Below are positions 14,463 through 21,735 of a stretch of DNA of 64,000 nt, piece by piece; position 1 is the stretch's first letter, and every line of letters starts with the position of its first letter. The translations under genes and the position numbers were made by a program. This stretch comes from an uncultured Candidatus Binatia bacterium (GTDB taxonomy: Bacteria > Desulfobacterota > Binatia > UBA9968 > JAJDTQ01): contig OY282432.1 of NCBI GenBank assembly GCA_958295985.1, positions 496,001 to 560,000 on the forward strand. Reading direction: 5' to 3'. Under the pieces are notes generated by a model. It was not told the DNA's origin. It made no database searches and saw only the letters and a list, made by a program, of their open reading frames with translations.

Positions 14463-16444
14463 AGGTTGGTCTCCTCAGTTCCGGAATCCGCGAGGAACCG
14501 CGCGAGCAGCAGGGCGTCGACCCCCGCTTGAGGATCGTCGCCGTTCCCGCCGGCACGCGCACGGATCATTACCCTCCGTGCCAAATCAGCCAACTCCTGG
14601 GCGCTGGCCTCTGCGCTCTCCACCGAGGTTCTGGCCAAACTGCGGAGGATTTCCGCACGAAGCAGGGCGTGAACGTCGATGTCCTGTCGCAGGTCGCCCC
14701 AATGGCCCGGCAGCCAACGGTCCCAGCCGCCGAGCATGGCCAGCGTGTCCCGTATCCGGTAGAGGAGTCCCGACGACAGGCCCGGGTCCCCAACGCATTT
14801 CCTGAAATGCTCGGTGAGACGTTGGAGCAGTTCCGTGGCGCGCGACGAACTGCCGTCCGGATGATTTCGATTCCAGGTGGTTACCCACTGGCAGTTCAAC
14901 CCGCCCGGCTTGAGGACACCCGCGGCCAACGAGTCTCGCCCGTTAGCATCCTTGGCCACGTGGTCCAGCAGGCGATGAGCCTCTGCAACCACGGCCTGGA
15001 GGGGAGATCGGACCTGGGCGAAGACTACGGCCGCGGATAGCGTCGCCCTTGGCTCATTGACGAAAGCGGACTGATAACAACTCGACAGTGAATCTGCGCA
15101 TGAGAGGGCCTGCGGTACCGGCAACATAGCCAGCACGTCGTCCCCTCCGGCATAGATCGTTACTCCGTCATTCTGCCCTACGATGTCTGGAACCTTGCTT
15201 GTGAAAGTCGAGAGTGCCTGGCTGACAGATTGCCCGTCCAGTTTGTCCACCAGCTTGCCCAGGCGGTCGCCATCAGCGAGCAGCAGCGCGTAGAACGACG
15301 GTGGCGGCCCCAATCGGCGGTGGTTTGCGTCCCTGGAATCGTATATGCGCTCCAGGCGTTGATCCAGTTCATCCCGTATGTCCGGCGGTGTGCTGTCGCC
15401 CAACGGACACTGGCGTTCGCTCTTCACAGATTCACGGCGGAAGTAGTTAGCGTCGAGCTTGGGAAAGTCACCTGCCGTCAGAGCCTCCAAACCTGCAAAC
15501 GGAGGCCGACTTTCAGCCAGTACGGCACTCGCGTGGTTCCGGACGACGTTGGCATACTCTTCAGCCAGATCAGGCGCCACGGACATCACCCGACGAATCC
15601 ACGGCACCGCTCCCACGTACACCGTCGAAGGCCAGTGTGACGTATTGACGGGCCATCCGATGGCCTCCTGAGCGACCTTCGGGAAAAGTCGCTTGATGAG
15701 AGCGATAGCGCACAGCCGTTCGTTGTCTCGCATGTCCAGAGGACCAAGGCGATCACGTACGCGACGCCAGAACCGATCTTGCTTCTCTCGGCCTTTGCGA
15801 CCTTCCGCACGAACGTACCCCGAAAGCTCCTGAAGGTCGTGCATGACCGTGCACTTGTCGCCGGGTTCGTCGGGCAGGCGTTGGCTACGCCAGTGCTTCC
15901 GGCGCGCAAGCAACTCGCTGCCGGCCCGAGGGTCGCCGGCGAGATCATCCCGAACGGGGCGCCAGTGCTTCGGGCGCGCAAGCAACTCGCTGCCGGCGTC
16001 GAACGCCCCCGCGGTCCAGGTTACTTCCCAAAAAGAAGCTATCTGCCGATTCCAAATGGCTTCTGTGTCGTACCCGTCGGGGCAGGCGTTTGCGACGAAA
16101 CGTTCCCACACCGCGCCACATACCTGCTCCCATACGCGTTTGAACGTTCCGAGGCTGGCGTGCGCCACATCCTGCGCTTCCCCGTTCACCTCGACAACAA
16201 AGTGATTCGGCAACGTTCCAATCCAAGGCGTACCGCCCTCTTGGCGACCGGCGACCCACCGGTAAAGCGGATCGTCATCGATAACCGGCTGGACAATTCT
16301 GCCGCCGGCCAAGTGCGCTCCGTGCATCCCGTGCGCGGACAGAAACGACAGCAGATATGAACTGCCCCACAGGTCACGGGTGCGCCGCGATTGGGCGACG
16401 AAGCCCTGTACCGGCCCGATGGAGATATCGAGGCGTTTCGTCAC
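14459..16444 (-). CDS. cmr2: Cmr2 (Cas10), cyclic oligoadenylate synthase, no HD domain
   Basis: A 661-residue Cas10. The protein opens directly with ISIGPVQGFVAQSRRTRDLW, so the N-terminal HD nuclease of many Cas10 proteins is absent. The palm motifs are intact: LLADGDRLGKL (about 389-398) and YAGGDDVLAM with GGDD at 433-436, the metal site that makes cyclic oligoadenylates from ATP after target RNA binding. Without HD, the complex should act by RNA cleavage and second-messenger signalling rather than direct ssDNA cutting. This fits the CARF-HEPN protein encoded at the head of the operon. An in-frame 24-residue duplication lies at about 150-186. Confidence 0.96.
   Translation of the reverse strand: MTKRLDISIGPVQGFVAQSRRTRDLWGSSYLLSFLSAHGMHGAHLAGGRIVQPVIDDDPLYRWVAGRQEGGTPWIGTLPNHFVVEVNGEAQDVAHASLGTFKRVWEQVCGAVWERFVANACPDGYDTEAIWNRQIASFWEVTWTAGAFDAGSELLARPKHWRPVRDDLAGDPRAGSELLARRKHWRSQRLPDEPGDKCTVMHDLQELSGYVRAEGRKGREKQDRFWRRVRDRLGPLDMRDNERLCAIALIKRLFPKVAQEAIGWPVNTSHWPSTVYVGAVPWIRRVMSVAPDLAEEYANVVRNHASAVLAESRPPFAGLEALTAGDFPKLDANYFRRESVKSERQCPLGDSTPPDIRDELDQRLERIYDSRDANHRRLGPPPSFYALLLADGDRLGKLVDKLDGQSVSQALSTFTSKVPDIVGQNDGVTIYAGGDDVLAMLPVPQALSCADSLSSCYQSAFVNEPRATLSAAVVFAQVRSPLQAVVAEAHRLLDHVAKDANGRDSLAAGVLKPGGLNCQWVTTWNRNHPDGSSSRATELLQRLTEHFRKCVGDPGLSSGLLYRIRDTLAMLGGWDRWLPGHWGDLRQDIDVHALLRAEILRSLARTSVESAEASAQELADLARRVMIRARAGGNGDDPQAGVDALLLARFLADSGTEETNL
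15888..15997 (-). repeat. In-frame 72-bp-period duplication inside cmr2
   Basis: Two 38-bp copies, 15888-15925 and 15960-15997, differ at a single base and start 72 bp apart, so 24 codons are duplicated. The encoded motif is AGSELLARPKHWR then AGSELLARRKHWR at residues 150-162 and 174-186. The near-identity at DNA level means the duplication is recent or maintained by gene conversion. It lies N-terminal to the palm motifs and does not break the frame. Confidence 0.9.
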
Positions 16445-17673
16445 GATGGCACCTCCACGGCCTCGGTGAATGGCTCTTTGCGCTGTTTCGGATCGAGGAG
16501 ACGGTCGAGAAACTGATGAATGGGGCGGTACAGTTCTTGTTCAGGAGCCTGTGGAACCTTGGTTCCTCCGACGGAAATGGCATTTCTGCCCTCGGGCAGG
16601 AACCGCGCCGGAAGGAACGACAGAACTGCGACGGACGTACCGCCGCACTCATGTATGTGGATGAACAACGGGCTCGCCCGCCGGTCGAGATGCTTGTTGT
16701 TCTTGCCATTGAACGGGTTGACTTGTTGGTTCTTCTTCTGTCCGTAGTTGTGTGGCAGGCCGAAGGCGATACGGCGGGGATGAGTCTTGGCCGGCTTACT
16801 ACTCATCACATCCTTCATCATGTCGTGGTCATCCTCGAACTGCTTTTCGGAATCTTCCTTGTCTCCGAGGATCTTTCCTTTGCGGCCCCAGCTTCGGAAC
16901 CTGACCATCTCACGGCCGACAAGATCAAGCAGTTCCACAGGCTCCTTCTTGCTGCTGCTTGACAGCAGCACATAGCGCGTCTCATTGGACAATGCCGTGA
17001 ATTCGGGGAACGTTGCCGCACTGCGAGTACGTTGCTGAGCCGCAATCTTGTCTCGCAGATCATTCATGGACTGCGGTGCGCTCCACTGGCTCTCCCCGTC
17101 CTGTTCCAGGGATTGAAGGACCAGCGAGCCATAACCCTTACGGCTCCTGGACCCCATGCCCCCGAGCATTCCAAGTGTGATCGTGGCCTCCTTAAGCGAT
17201 TCCAACTGCGCCTTGAACTGCGCCTTGTCTCGACATCGCATCTGAACGGTGAAATCGAAAGGTGCGTTGAGACAGCCACGTATAAGCTGACCAGCCCTCG
17301 TGTTCTTTATCCCGCTCGGATACGCCTCCATGACCCCATAGCCAAGGTAGCGGGCTCCTTCCCCAACGACCTGGTTCATTCCAGGAACGTTCAGCACCTT
17401 GTTGACGGGAGTCATCTTCAACTCGGAACCCGGCACCAAACGCATGGCCACGCGGGACTGACCTCCCTTGGCGCTTCCAAACAGTGCGTCTTCTTCGCGC
17501 CGGATGACCTTCAGGTCGCCATTGTGCAGCGACCATGCCAGCGCTCTCCACCAGAACCGCAGCACACCCTTGAAGCTGGAAAGGCGCAGCTCGGGATATT
17601 CCGGACCGGCGCCAGCGCAGAACAAGGGTGTGACGACCCGGTACGTAGCGTCAATCACTGTCGTTGTCGGCAT
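16441..17673 (-). CDS. cmr1: Cmr1, type III-B RAMP subunit
   Basis: A protein of about 410 residues with the Cmr1 opening: YRVVTPLFCAGAG, then LRLSSFKGVLRFWWRALAW and LFGSAKGGQSRVAMRL. The Cmr1 glycine-rich pattern GMLGGMGSRSRKGYGSLVL sits near residue 180. Cmr1 sits at the 3' end of the crRNA in the Cmr complex. I start it at MPTTTVIDATYR (17673), which overlaps the end of the CARF gene by about 20 bp; an in-frame Met six codons upstream (17691) is possible. Confidence 0.94.
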   Translation of the reverse strand: MPTTTVIDATYRVVTPLFCAGAGPEYPELRLSSFKGVLRFWWRALAWSLHNGDLKVIRREEDALFGSAKGGQSRVAMRLVPGSELKMTPVNKVLNVPGMNQVVGEGARYLGYGVMEAYPSGIKNTRAGQLIRGCLNAPFDFTVQMRCRDKAQFKAQLESLKEATITLGMLGGMGSRSRKGYGSLVLQSLEQDGESQWSAPQSMNDLRDKIAAQQRTRSAATFPEFTALSNETRYVLLSSSSKKEPVELLDLVGREMVRFRSWGRKGKILGDKEDSEKQFEDDHDMMKDVMSSKPAKTHPRRIAFGLPHNYGQKKNQQVNPFNGKNNKHLDRRASPLFIHIHECGGTSVAVLSFLPARFLPEGRNAISVGGTKVPQAPEQELYRPIHQFLDRLLDPKQRKEPFTEAVEVPS

Positions 17674-19405
17674 TGCTTCCTTCCGTGTCATTGAGCCAGA
17701 ACGGTTCGCCCAGTCGATACGGCTCCGCCTCCTGCTCCTGGGGCGACCGGCGGTCGATCAGCCCGAACCGGCGAACCGGCCTGGCAAGCCTGCCAGCGGC
17801 TTCCGCGAGCCGTTCAGCAACGAGGCCCATGAGCGTTGTGCCCCCGGTGATGTTCACCACCACTTCGTCCGCGCCGACAAAGTGAATCTTCGTCGCCTTC
17901 ACCATCTGCTCAATCTCGGAGATGCCACCGTAGGGGTCCTCCAGGCGTAGCGACACGACGGTCCCTCCATAGCCGGAGCGCTTCGCCGCTTCCGGGATCA
18001 ACTCTGCGGTCTCCGACGAGCAAACGACAAGCCATTTGCTCGGTTCACCGTATTTTTCGCAACATGCATGCGATGCGCTAAAGAGTACCCCGGGACGGTT
18101 CCCGATGGGGCTGACCAGCACTCGGCCGTCAGACGAATCGCCCAGTGTCAGGGAAATATCCGGGAATGAACGGAGAGCTTCCCTCCAAAAGTACGTGACG
18201 CAGTCAAAGGTGTCGCTGCTCTGCTTGCCCCCAACGAGATCCTGCTTTCGCATCCCGTGGTGATGATACCCGTTGCGAAGGCTGCTGAGGTAATGCCAGA
18301 ACCTACCGAGTTCGCGCTGTTCATCGGTGAGGAGGTGGCTAAGTTCTGGATCTCTACCGACGGCCTCCATTGCTTTCAGAAGTTTGGCAGCCTTGTCACG
18401 CGCCCCGTAGTAGTCGAGCCACTCGCCTTGCCAACCGAGGCGCCACACGACCCACGACACAGTCCACTCGTTCATGAGTCCCAAGGCTGCTGCCGTATTC
18501 CCGTGATTCAACAGCTGGTCAATGATTCGAGCTTGGCGTTCAAGTTCACTCCTGCACAGTACAACCCGCTGTTTCCATCCGTTGCCGCCCCCCGGCGTCG
18601 CAAGTGCAAAGGGTGCGAGAAGGCCGTCGAGAGTCTCGCTCAGTTCGCGGGCAAGCGGCAGCTGGTGCTTGTCTAGGAGCGTCGTCAGTTGCTTGGGAAT
18701 GTACTCACGGACTTCGCTGGCCTGCCTGCCCGTCTCAAGAGGCAGACCTGGTAGGTATCCCTTCGAAAATCCCAGCAGCTTACGTTTTATTCTAGTGGCA
18801 AGCTGGTTTGGCTGGCCGTCGTCGAGAATTTCGCCCATGGGGGCAGTGCTGCCGGTTTCACGCAGAACTTCCAGGGCATGCAGCCAACGTGGCAGCTTCA
18901 GCAGCGGACGCAGATCCAGGAATGGGCTCGACTCACCTTCACGCAGAAGGCCATAGTATGCGCCCCGCACCCGAACTCCGCGCAGAGCCGCCAAGTAAAG
19001 GACCGCGATATAGATCAGAAACGAGAGATGTCGATAGCCGTGGGTAACGTCCACAGTCAGATCGGCTTGCCGAGGCACCGCGTTGGTGACGTTCAAGAGG
19101 AAACGGTCGATGTCCTTTTGAGTCTCACCCGTAGGAACATCAACCACTTTGAGCGCGTAATCCCGATTCAGCGCTCGCTCAAGCGTCGGCCAACTTTCCA
19201 GCTTCGCCTCGGGTGTGCAAACTACAAGTACACCATCGGGTCTATCCTCGGGCGGCAACAGGTCGAGCAGGGCGATTGATGCCAGTGACGCTTCCGTCTT
19301 TTGTCCCTTCAGGGCATAGCTTGCCGGGCGAGGATTCCTTCCGAGCACGGACAGCAACAGGTGCTGTCCCAACGAACAGTCCGCGGCGTGGTCGTCTACG
19401 TGCAT
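17651..19405 (-). CDS. CARF-HEPN effector (TM1812/Csx1-like) with a probable second CARF-type domain
   Basis: A 584-residue protein. The N-terminal third is a CARF domain of the TM1812/Csx1 type, with the ligand-pocket motif LTVDVTHGYRHLSFL (DVTHG at 119-123). A helical middle contains RNGYHH (Arg377 to His382), which fits the RxxxxH active site of HEPN ribonucleases. The C-terminal region (about 430-560) looks like a second Rossmann-like CARF domain: KWLVVCSSETAELI (beta strand), then EVVVNITGGTTLMGLVA (518-523 NITGGT), similar to the TGGT loop of Card1/Can2-type CARF proteins. It is the first gene of the operon and should respond to cyclic oligoadenylate made by Cmr2. The CARF and HEPN calls are strong. 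The second CARF domain is my inference from one motif and the predicted strand pattern. Confidence 0.85.
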   Translation of the reverse strand: MHVDDHAADCSLGQHLLLSVLGRNPRPASYALKGQKTEASLASIALLDLLPPEDRPDGVLVVCTPEAKLESWPTLERALNRDYALKVVDVPTGETQKDIDRFLLNVTNAVPRQADLTVDVTHGYRHLSFLIYIAVLYLAALRGVRVRGAYYGLLREGESSPFLDLRPLLKLPRWLHALEVLRETGSTAPMGEILDDGQPNQLATRIKRKLLGFSKGYLPGLPLETGRQASEVREYIPKQLTTLLDKHQLPLARELSETLDGLLAPFALATPGGGNGWKQRVVLCRSELERQARIIDQLLNHGNTAAALGLMNEWTVSWVVWRLGWQGEWLDYYGARDKAAKLLKAMEAVGRDPELSHLLTDEQRELGRFWHYLSSLRNGYHHHGMRKQDLVGGKQSSDTFDCVTYFWREALRSFPDISLTLGDSSDGRVLVSPIGNRPGVLFSASHACCEKYGEPSKWLVVCSSETAELIPEAAKRSGYGGTVVSLRLEDPYGGISEIEQMVKATKIHFVGADEVVVNITGGTTLMGLVAERLAEAAGRLARPVRRFGLIDRRSPQEQEAEPYRLGEPFWLNDTEGSNADNDSD

Positions 19406-19440
19406 ATGTTAGTCCCTTCTGGTATCACCTGTCGTTGCTG

Positions 19441-19469
19441 TTGAATTGACGTTTAGATTATGGTTTATT
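19441..19469 (+). promoter_or_regulatory. Candidate promoter of the mini-CRISPR RNA
   Basis: On the plus strand TTGAAT (19441-19446) and TTTATT (19464-19469) are 17 bp apart, each matching four of six consensus bases. Transcription would begin near 19476, ahead of the first degenerate repeat. The region overlaps the guide's own protospacer (19452-19486), so bound Cascade would probably also limit production of the guide. The call is weak; other AT-rich hexamers nearby could serve. Confidence 0.35.
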
Positions 19470-19489
19470 TCAAATTCAATTCCACCGAA
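19452..19489 (-). promoter_or_regulatory. Predicted target of the mini-CRISPR guide: TTC PAM plus 16-nt seed match at the operon start site
   Basis: On the minus strand, 19489-19487 reads TTC, and 19486-19471 reads GGTGGAATTGAATTTG. The spacer-like segment of the neighbouring mini-CRISPR begins GGTGGGATTGAGTTTG (19538-19553). They agree at 14 of 16 positions; the differences are at positions 6 and 12 only, both producing G:T wobbles. Beyond position 16 the match is lost (positions 17-23 all differ). TTN is the PAM reported for type I-G/I-U systems. The site covers the presumed transcription start, directly downstream of the -10 box, so bound Cascade should block initiation. Limited seed pairing would favour binding over Cas3 cleavage. 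Confidence 0.75.
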
Positions 19490-19490
19490 C

Positions 19491-19519
19491 ACAATACCTT
19501 TCCCTTTTTGCGTTGTCAA
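19491..19519 (-). promoter_or_regulatory. Promoter of the CARF-cmr-cas operon
   Basis: On the minus strand TTGACA (19519-19514) and TATTGT (19496-19491) are exactly 17 bp apart, a near-consensus sigma-70 promoter. Transcription should start near 19485, about 80 bp upstream of the CARF start codon at 19405. It is the only strong promoter I see ahead of the long overlapping gene series and probably drives most of it. The TTC and the seed match described in the next entry begin immediately after the -10 box. Confidence 0.75.
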
Positions 19520-19537
19520 GAGGGGCTTCATTGAAGA
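19501..19537 (+). repeat. Degenerate CRISPR repeat 1 of the mini-array
   Basis: Aligned end to end with the 37-nt array repeat, only the last third is conserved: GGCTTCATTGAAG agrees with the array at 12 of 13 positions. The first two thirds have lost the sequence but can still fold into a 7-8-bp stem (501/502-508 with 518-524/525) whose 3' arm ends at the same repeat position as the original stem. The opposite strand of this copy also contains the -35 box of the cas operon, which may explain why its 5' part has changed most. Confidence 0.75.
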
Positions 19538-19572
19538 GGTGGGATTGAGTTTGCTCCCGGCCGAGATCTGCG

Positions 19573-19607
19573 GGCTTCCGGGCCGCTAGGCCCGGCCTCA
19601 TTGGCGA
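19573..19607 (+). repeat. Degenerate CRISPR repeat 2 of the mini-array
   Basis: This copy is 35 nt, two shorter than the array repeat through loss in the loop. It matches TTCCGGG at its start and 13 consecutive bases CCCGGCCTCATTG near its end. Both arms of the hairpin changed together (CCGGGCC with GGCCCGG instead of CCGGGGC with GCCCCGG), so the stem is preserved by compensatory change. The final handle bases differ (GGCG instead of AAGC), as expected for a terminal repeat that need not supply a handle. Confidence 0.85.
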
Positions 19608-19669
19608 TTCTGCGCTTATCTTCCCTCGCTTGGCTTCATGGCCATGCCGAGTTTCAGTAAGGAGGTCAC

Positions 19670-20215
19670 ATGAAATCCCTCGGACTCATTCTGCTGGCTA
19701 TGCTCTCAGCCGGACTGCTTTCCGGTCCGGCCCACGCCGGCGCCATAGTGGAGGTATTGCTCATCGACCGTCTGGACGATCCCCGTGGCTATTGCCTGGA
19801 CATCCTCGGCTACAAGCAGCGGGCGAGGCTCGACAGAGGGCTTCAGGGGCACAGTTGCTACAGCTATCAGGGTGCGATCGGCGTGGACCAGGGATTCGAC
19901 AGCGACGCCATCGAGGCGGGGCGGTTCCACATGCCCGGCTTCGACGTGTGCATGACTGCGAAAGCGGCCCAAGCGGGCGCGCGGCTGGGTCTGGCGAAAT
20001 GTGACGGATCTCCGCAACAGGGCTTCTCGCTGACGGCCAAGGGCGAGATCGTCTCCAAGAGCGCGCCGAAACTGTGTGTGACGGTGGCAGGGGGTGAGGC
20101 GACCCCCGGTGGTGGCGGCCGGCCGGTGCATCTCAAGCGCCGGCTGACGCTGGAGCCTTGCGACGCAAGCCGTTCCCGGTACCAGCGGTGGCGGGTGCGC
20201 AGCGAGGCCGATTAG
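19670..20215 (+). CDS. Secreted ricin-B-type lectin-like protein
   Basis: A 181-residue protein with a clear signal peptide (MKSLGLILLAMLSAGLLSG, cleavage after AHA near residue 23). The mature part resembles a beta-trefoil lectin repeat: GYCLDILG, VCMTAK, LCVTVAGG and a final YQRWRV, the Q-W position of ricin B domains, with several cysteines likely to form disulfides outside the cytoplasm. A strong GGAGG site precedes the ATG. It lies just downstream of, and on the same strand as, the mini-CRISPR, so it may share its transcript. I see no other link to immunity. Fold assignment is moderate and the ligand is unknown. Confidence 0.7.
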   Translation: MKSLGLILLAMLSAGLLSGPAHAGAIVEVLLIDRLDDPRGYCLDILGYKQRARLDRGLQGHSCYSYQGAIGVDQGFDSDAIEAGRFHMPGFDVCMTAKAAQAGARLGLAKCDGSPQQGFSLTAKGEIVSKSAPKLCVTVAGGEATPGGGGRPVHLKRRLTLEPCDASRSRYQRWRVRSEAD

Positions 20216-20225
20216 CCAGCGGCAG

Positions 20226-20337
20226 GCGTCAAACCCCACTCGTGTGGCGGCAGCCGGCAAAGGTTCGCCGCCAACGCGCTGTCAAAATGGCCGCCCACGT
20301 GCGTCAAACCCGCCCGTGTGGCGGACGCCGGCGAAGG
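20226..20337. repeat. Two-copy imperfect direct repeat in an intergenic region
   Basis: Copies at 20226-20263 and 20301-20337 share GCGTCAAACCC, CGTGTGGCGG and GCCGGC-AAGG with small differences, 75 bp apart. They lie between the convergent ends of the lectin and amidohydrolase genes. The function is unknown. They are too few and too divergent to be a CRISPR. The rest of 20216-20411 contains nothing I can name. Confidence 0.7.
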
Positions 20338-20411
20338 AGCAACGCACCCATCCGCAACAAGACCCCGTGGATGGACGCCCGATTCAGCCCCGTTCCTGCT
20401 TTTACCAGCCG

Positions 20412-21488
20412 CTATGTCAGTCCGAAGAGCGTCTTCGGGTTCTGATCGATGATCTTCTCGTACTGGGGCGCGGTGATGCCTCCCTGCTCCTTCAGGTTGC
20501 GCAGCGCCTCGATCTCGGTGGACTGGTCGTTGTGGCCGTAGTCGGTGCCGATAACGATGTTGTCCTCTCCCGAGTATCTGAAGATGTAGTCCACGTCGTC
20601 GTCCGTCTGGCATGACACGTACTGCCGGTATTCCTTGAGCGGGTTGTCCGGAAAGTCCTTTCCCTGGGCGCCCCAGCGGCGTTGCAGGTCCTTCACGACA
20701 TACGGTATCCACAGCGCCGCGGCCTCGGCCCAGTGAAAGCGGAGCTTGGGGAACATCTGCGGCACTTCGCCCATGATGACCGAGTGAAATGCGCCGATGA
20801 CGGGGATGCGGAACTTCCAGAAGCTGCCGCCGCCGTTGTACTGGGACACGAGGTCGAGCTCCTGCGGGTTGCCGTTGCCGACGTGGACGCCCACGGCCAT
20901 GTCGAACCGGCTCATCTCCTCGTAGAGGGGATAGAAATAGGGATCGGTCAACAGCCGGCGTCCTTCGATGCCGCGCATGAAGACCCCGCAGGCGCCCTCC
21001 TGCTTGCAGAACCGCAACTCCTCCAGGGCGGCGCTCATGTCGAGCAACGGCAGGACGCAGATCCACCGGAGCCGTCCCTTGCCCTGCCGGTGGATGTCCG
21101 CCAGCCAGCGATTGTAGCCCTTGCAGATGGGGATCTCCCACTCGGGCTTCTCGGTGATCTGCTCGATGAACATCGTCGGATAGAGCACCTGGATATCGAT
21201 GCCCAACTCATCCATGTGCTTGACCCGCGCGTCCACGTTCTCCATCTCGCGGGTCTCCTGAGGCGTGAACATCACGCGGCCGGTGCGGTCGGCCACCTCG
21301 TCGAGCTCGTGAGCGGTCATGACGATCCGCACCAGACCGCGGATCTTCCCGTCGATGAACCAGTATTCGCCTCCCTGATCGCCGCTCGGCTTGACGACGA
21401 TGGGGCGATACTTCCGGTCCGCCTCATCCATATAGTCCCAGGTGCGTTCGGATTCGACCACGTGGGCATCAGCATCGATGGTCGGCAT
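20412..21488 (-). CDS. Metal-dependent amidohydrolase (amidohydrolase-2 family)
   Basis: A 358-residue TIM-barrel hydrolase or decarboxylase. The N-terminal metal motif is IDADAHVVE. Further signature segments are VLYPTMF, CVLPLLD, GVHVGNG (barrel His) and, near the end, IVIGTDYGHND, the Asp that activates water. The family includes aminocarboxymuconate-semialdehyde and gamma-resorcylate decarboxylases acting on aromatic acids; the actual substrate cannot be read from sequence. It is transcribed away from the alcohol dehydrogenase gene across a 247-bp divergent region. A relative of the same family lies at 22934-23971. Confidence 0.88.
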   Translation of the reverse strand: MPTIDADAHVVESERTWDYMDEADRKYRPIVVKPSGDQGGEYWFIDGKIRGLVRIVMTAHELDEVADRTGRVMFTPQETREMENVDARVKHMDELGIDIQVLYPTMFIEQITEKPEWEIPICKGYNRWLADIHRQGKGRLRWICVLPLLDMSAALEELRFCKQEGACGVFMRGIEGRRLLTDPYFYPLYEEMSRFDMAVGVHVGNGNPQELDLVSQYNGGGSFWKFRIPVIGAFHSVIMGEVPQMFPKLRFHWAEAAALWIPYVVKDLQRRWGAQGKDFPDNPLKEYRQYVSCQTDDDVDYIFRYSGEDNIVIGTDYGHNDQSTEIEALRNLKEQGGITAPQYEKIIDQNPKTLFGLT

Positions 21489-21624
21489 AGTCCATTCCTC
21501 CTGAACGTATAGAGTTTAGAGTTCGATGCAGGTTCGCCGGTGAGTTGTACGTAGCCTGCTTAACACCTTTTCCACGGCAGAATCCAGCGAAAAACGGCGG
21601 CGCCCGCGGCGGCTCCCGATTCCC

Positions 21625-21653
21625 TTGACAAAAAACACGCCGGCAACTACTCA
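21625..21653 (+). promoter_or_regulatory. Candidate promoter for the alcohol dehydrogenase gene
   Basis: TTGACA (21625-21630) and TACTCA (21648-21653) are 17 bp apart in an otherwise GC-rich stretch, about 85 bp upstream of the dehydrogenase start codon at 21736. No other feature is apparent in the divergent region 21489-21735. Confidence 0.5.
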
Positions 21654-21735
21654 CCAACAGGTACAGGTGGGACAGGCCACCGGAATCGCCGCTCAGGCCG
21701 GCCCCCTCTGAGAGCTCTGAGAGAAAGGAAGCGCC

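Larger units (their letters stand above)
19501..19607 (+). ncRNA. Degenerate one-spacer mini-CRISPR, probable crRNA-like regulatory RNA (CreR-like)
   Basis: Two decayed copies of the array repeat flank a 35-nt spacer-like segment (19538-19572); array spacers are mostly 35-37 nt. The upstream copy (19501-19537) keeps GGCTTCATTGAAG at its end (the array repeat has GGCCTCATTGAAG) and a stem of different sequence, CCCTTTT/AAGAGGG, ending at the same place. The downstream copy (19573-19607) keeps TTCCGGG, a 7-bp stem CCGGGCC/GGCCCGG with a GCTA loop, and CCCGGCCTCATTG. It lies on the strand opposite the operon it would regulate, 96 bp from the CARF start codon. Processing by Csb2 would release a guide whose first 16 nt fit the operon start site. 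CreR-type RNAs that guide Cascade to repress cas promoters are known in other type I and type V systems. Assignment to that class is inference from structure and the target match. Confidence 0.8.

Noticed and set aside
20226..20337. The two-copy repeat after the lectin gene as a second small CRISPR.
   Set aside because: It shares no sequence or hairpin with the array repeat, the copies differ by a deletion and several bases, and there are only two.
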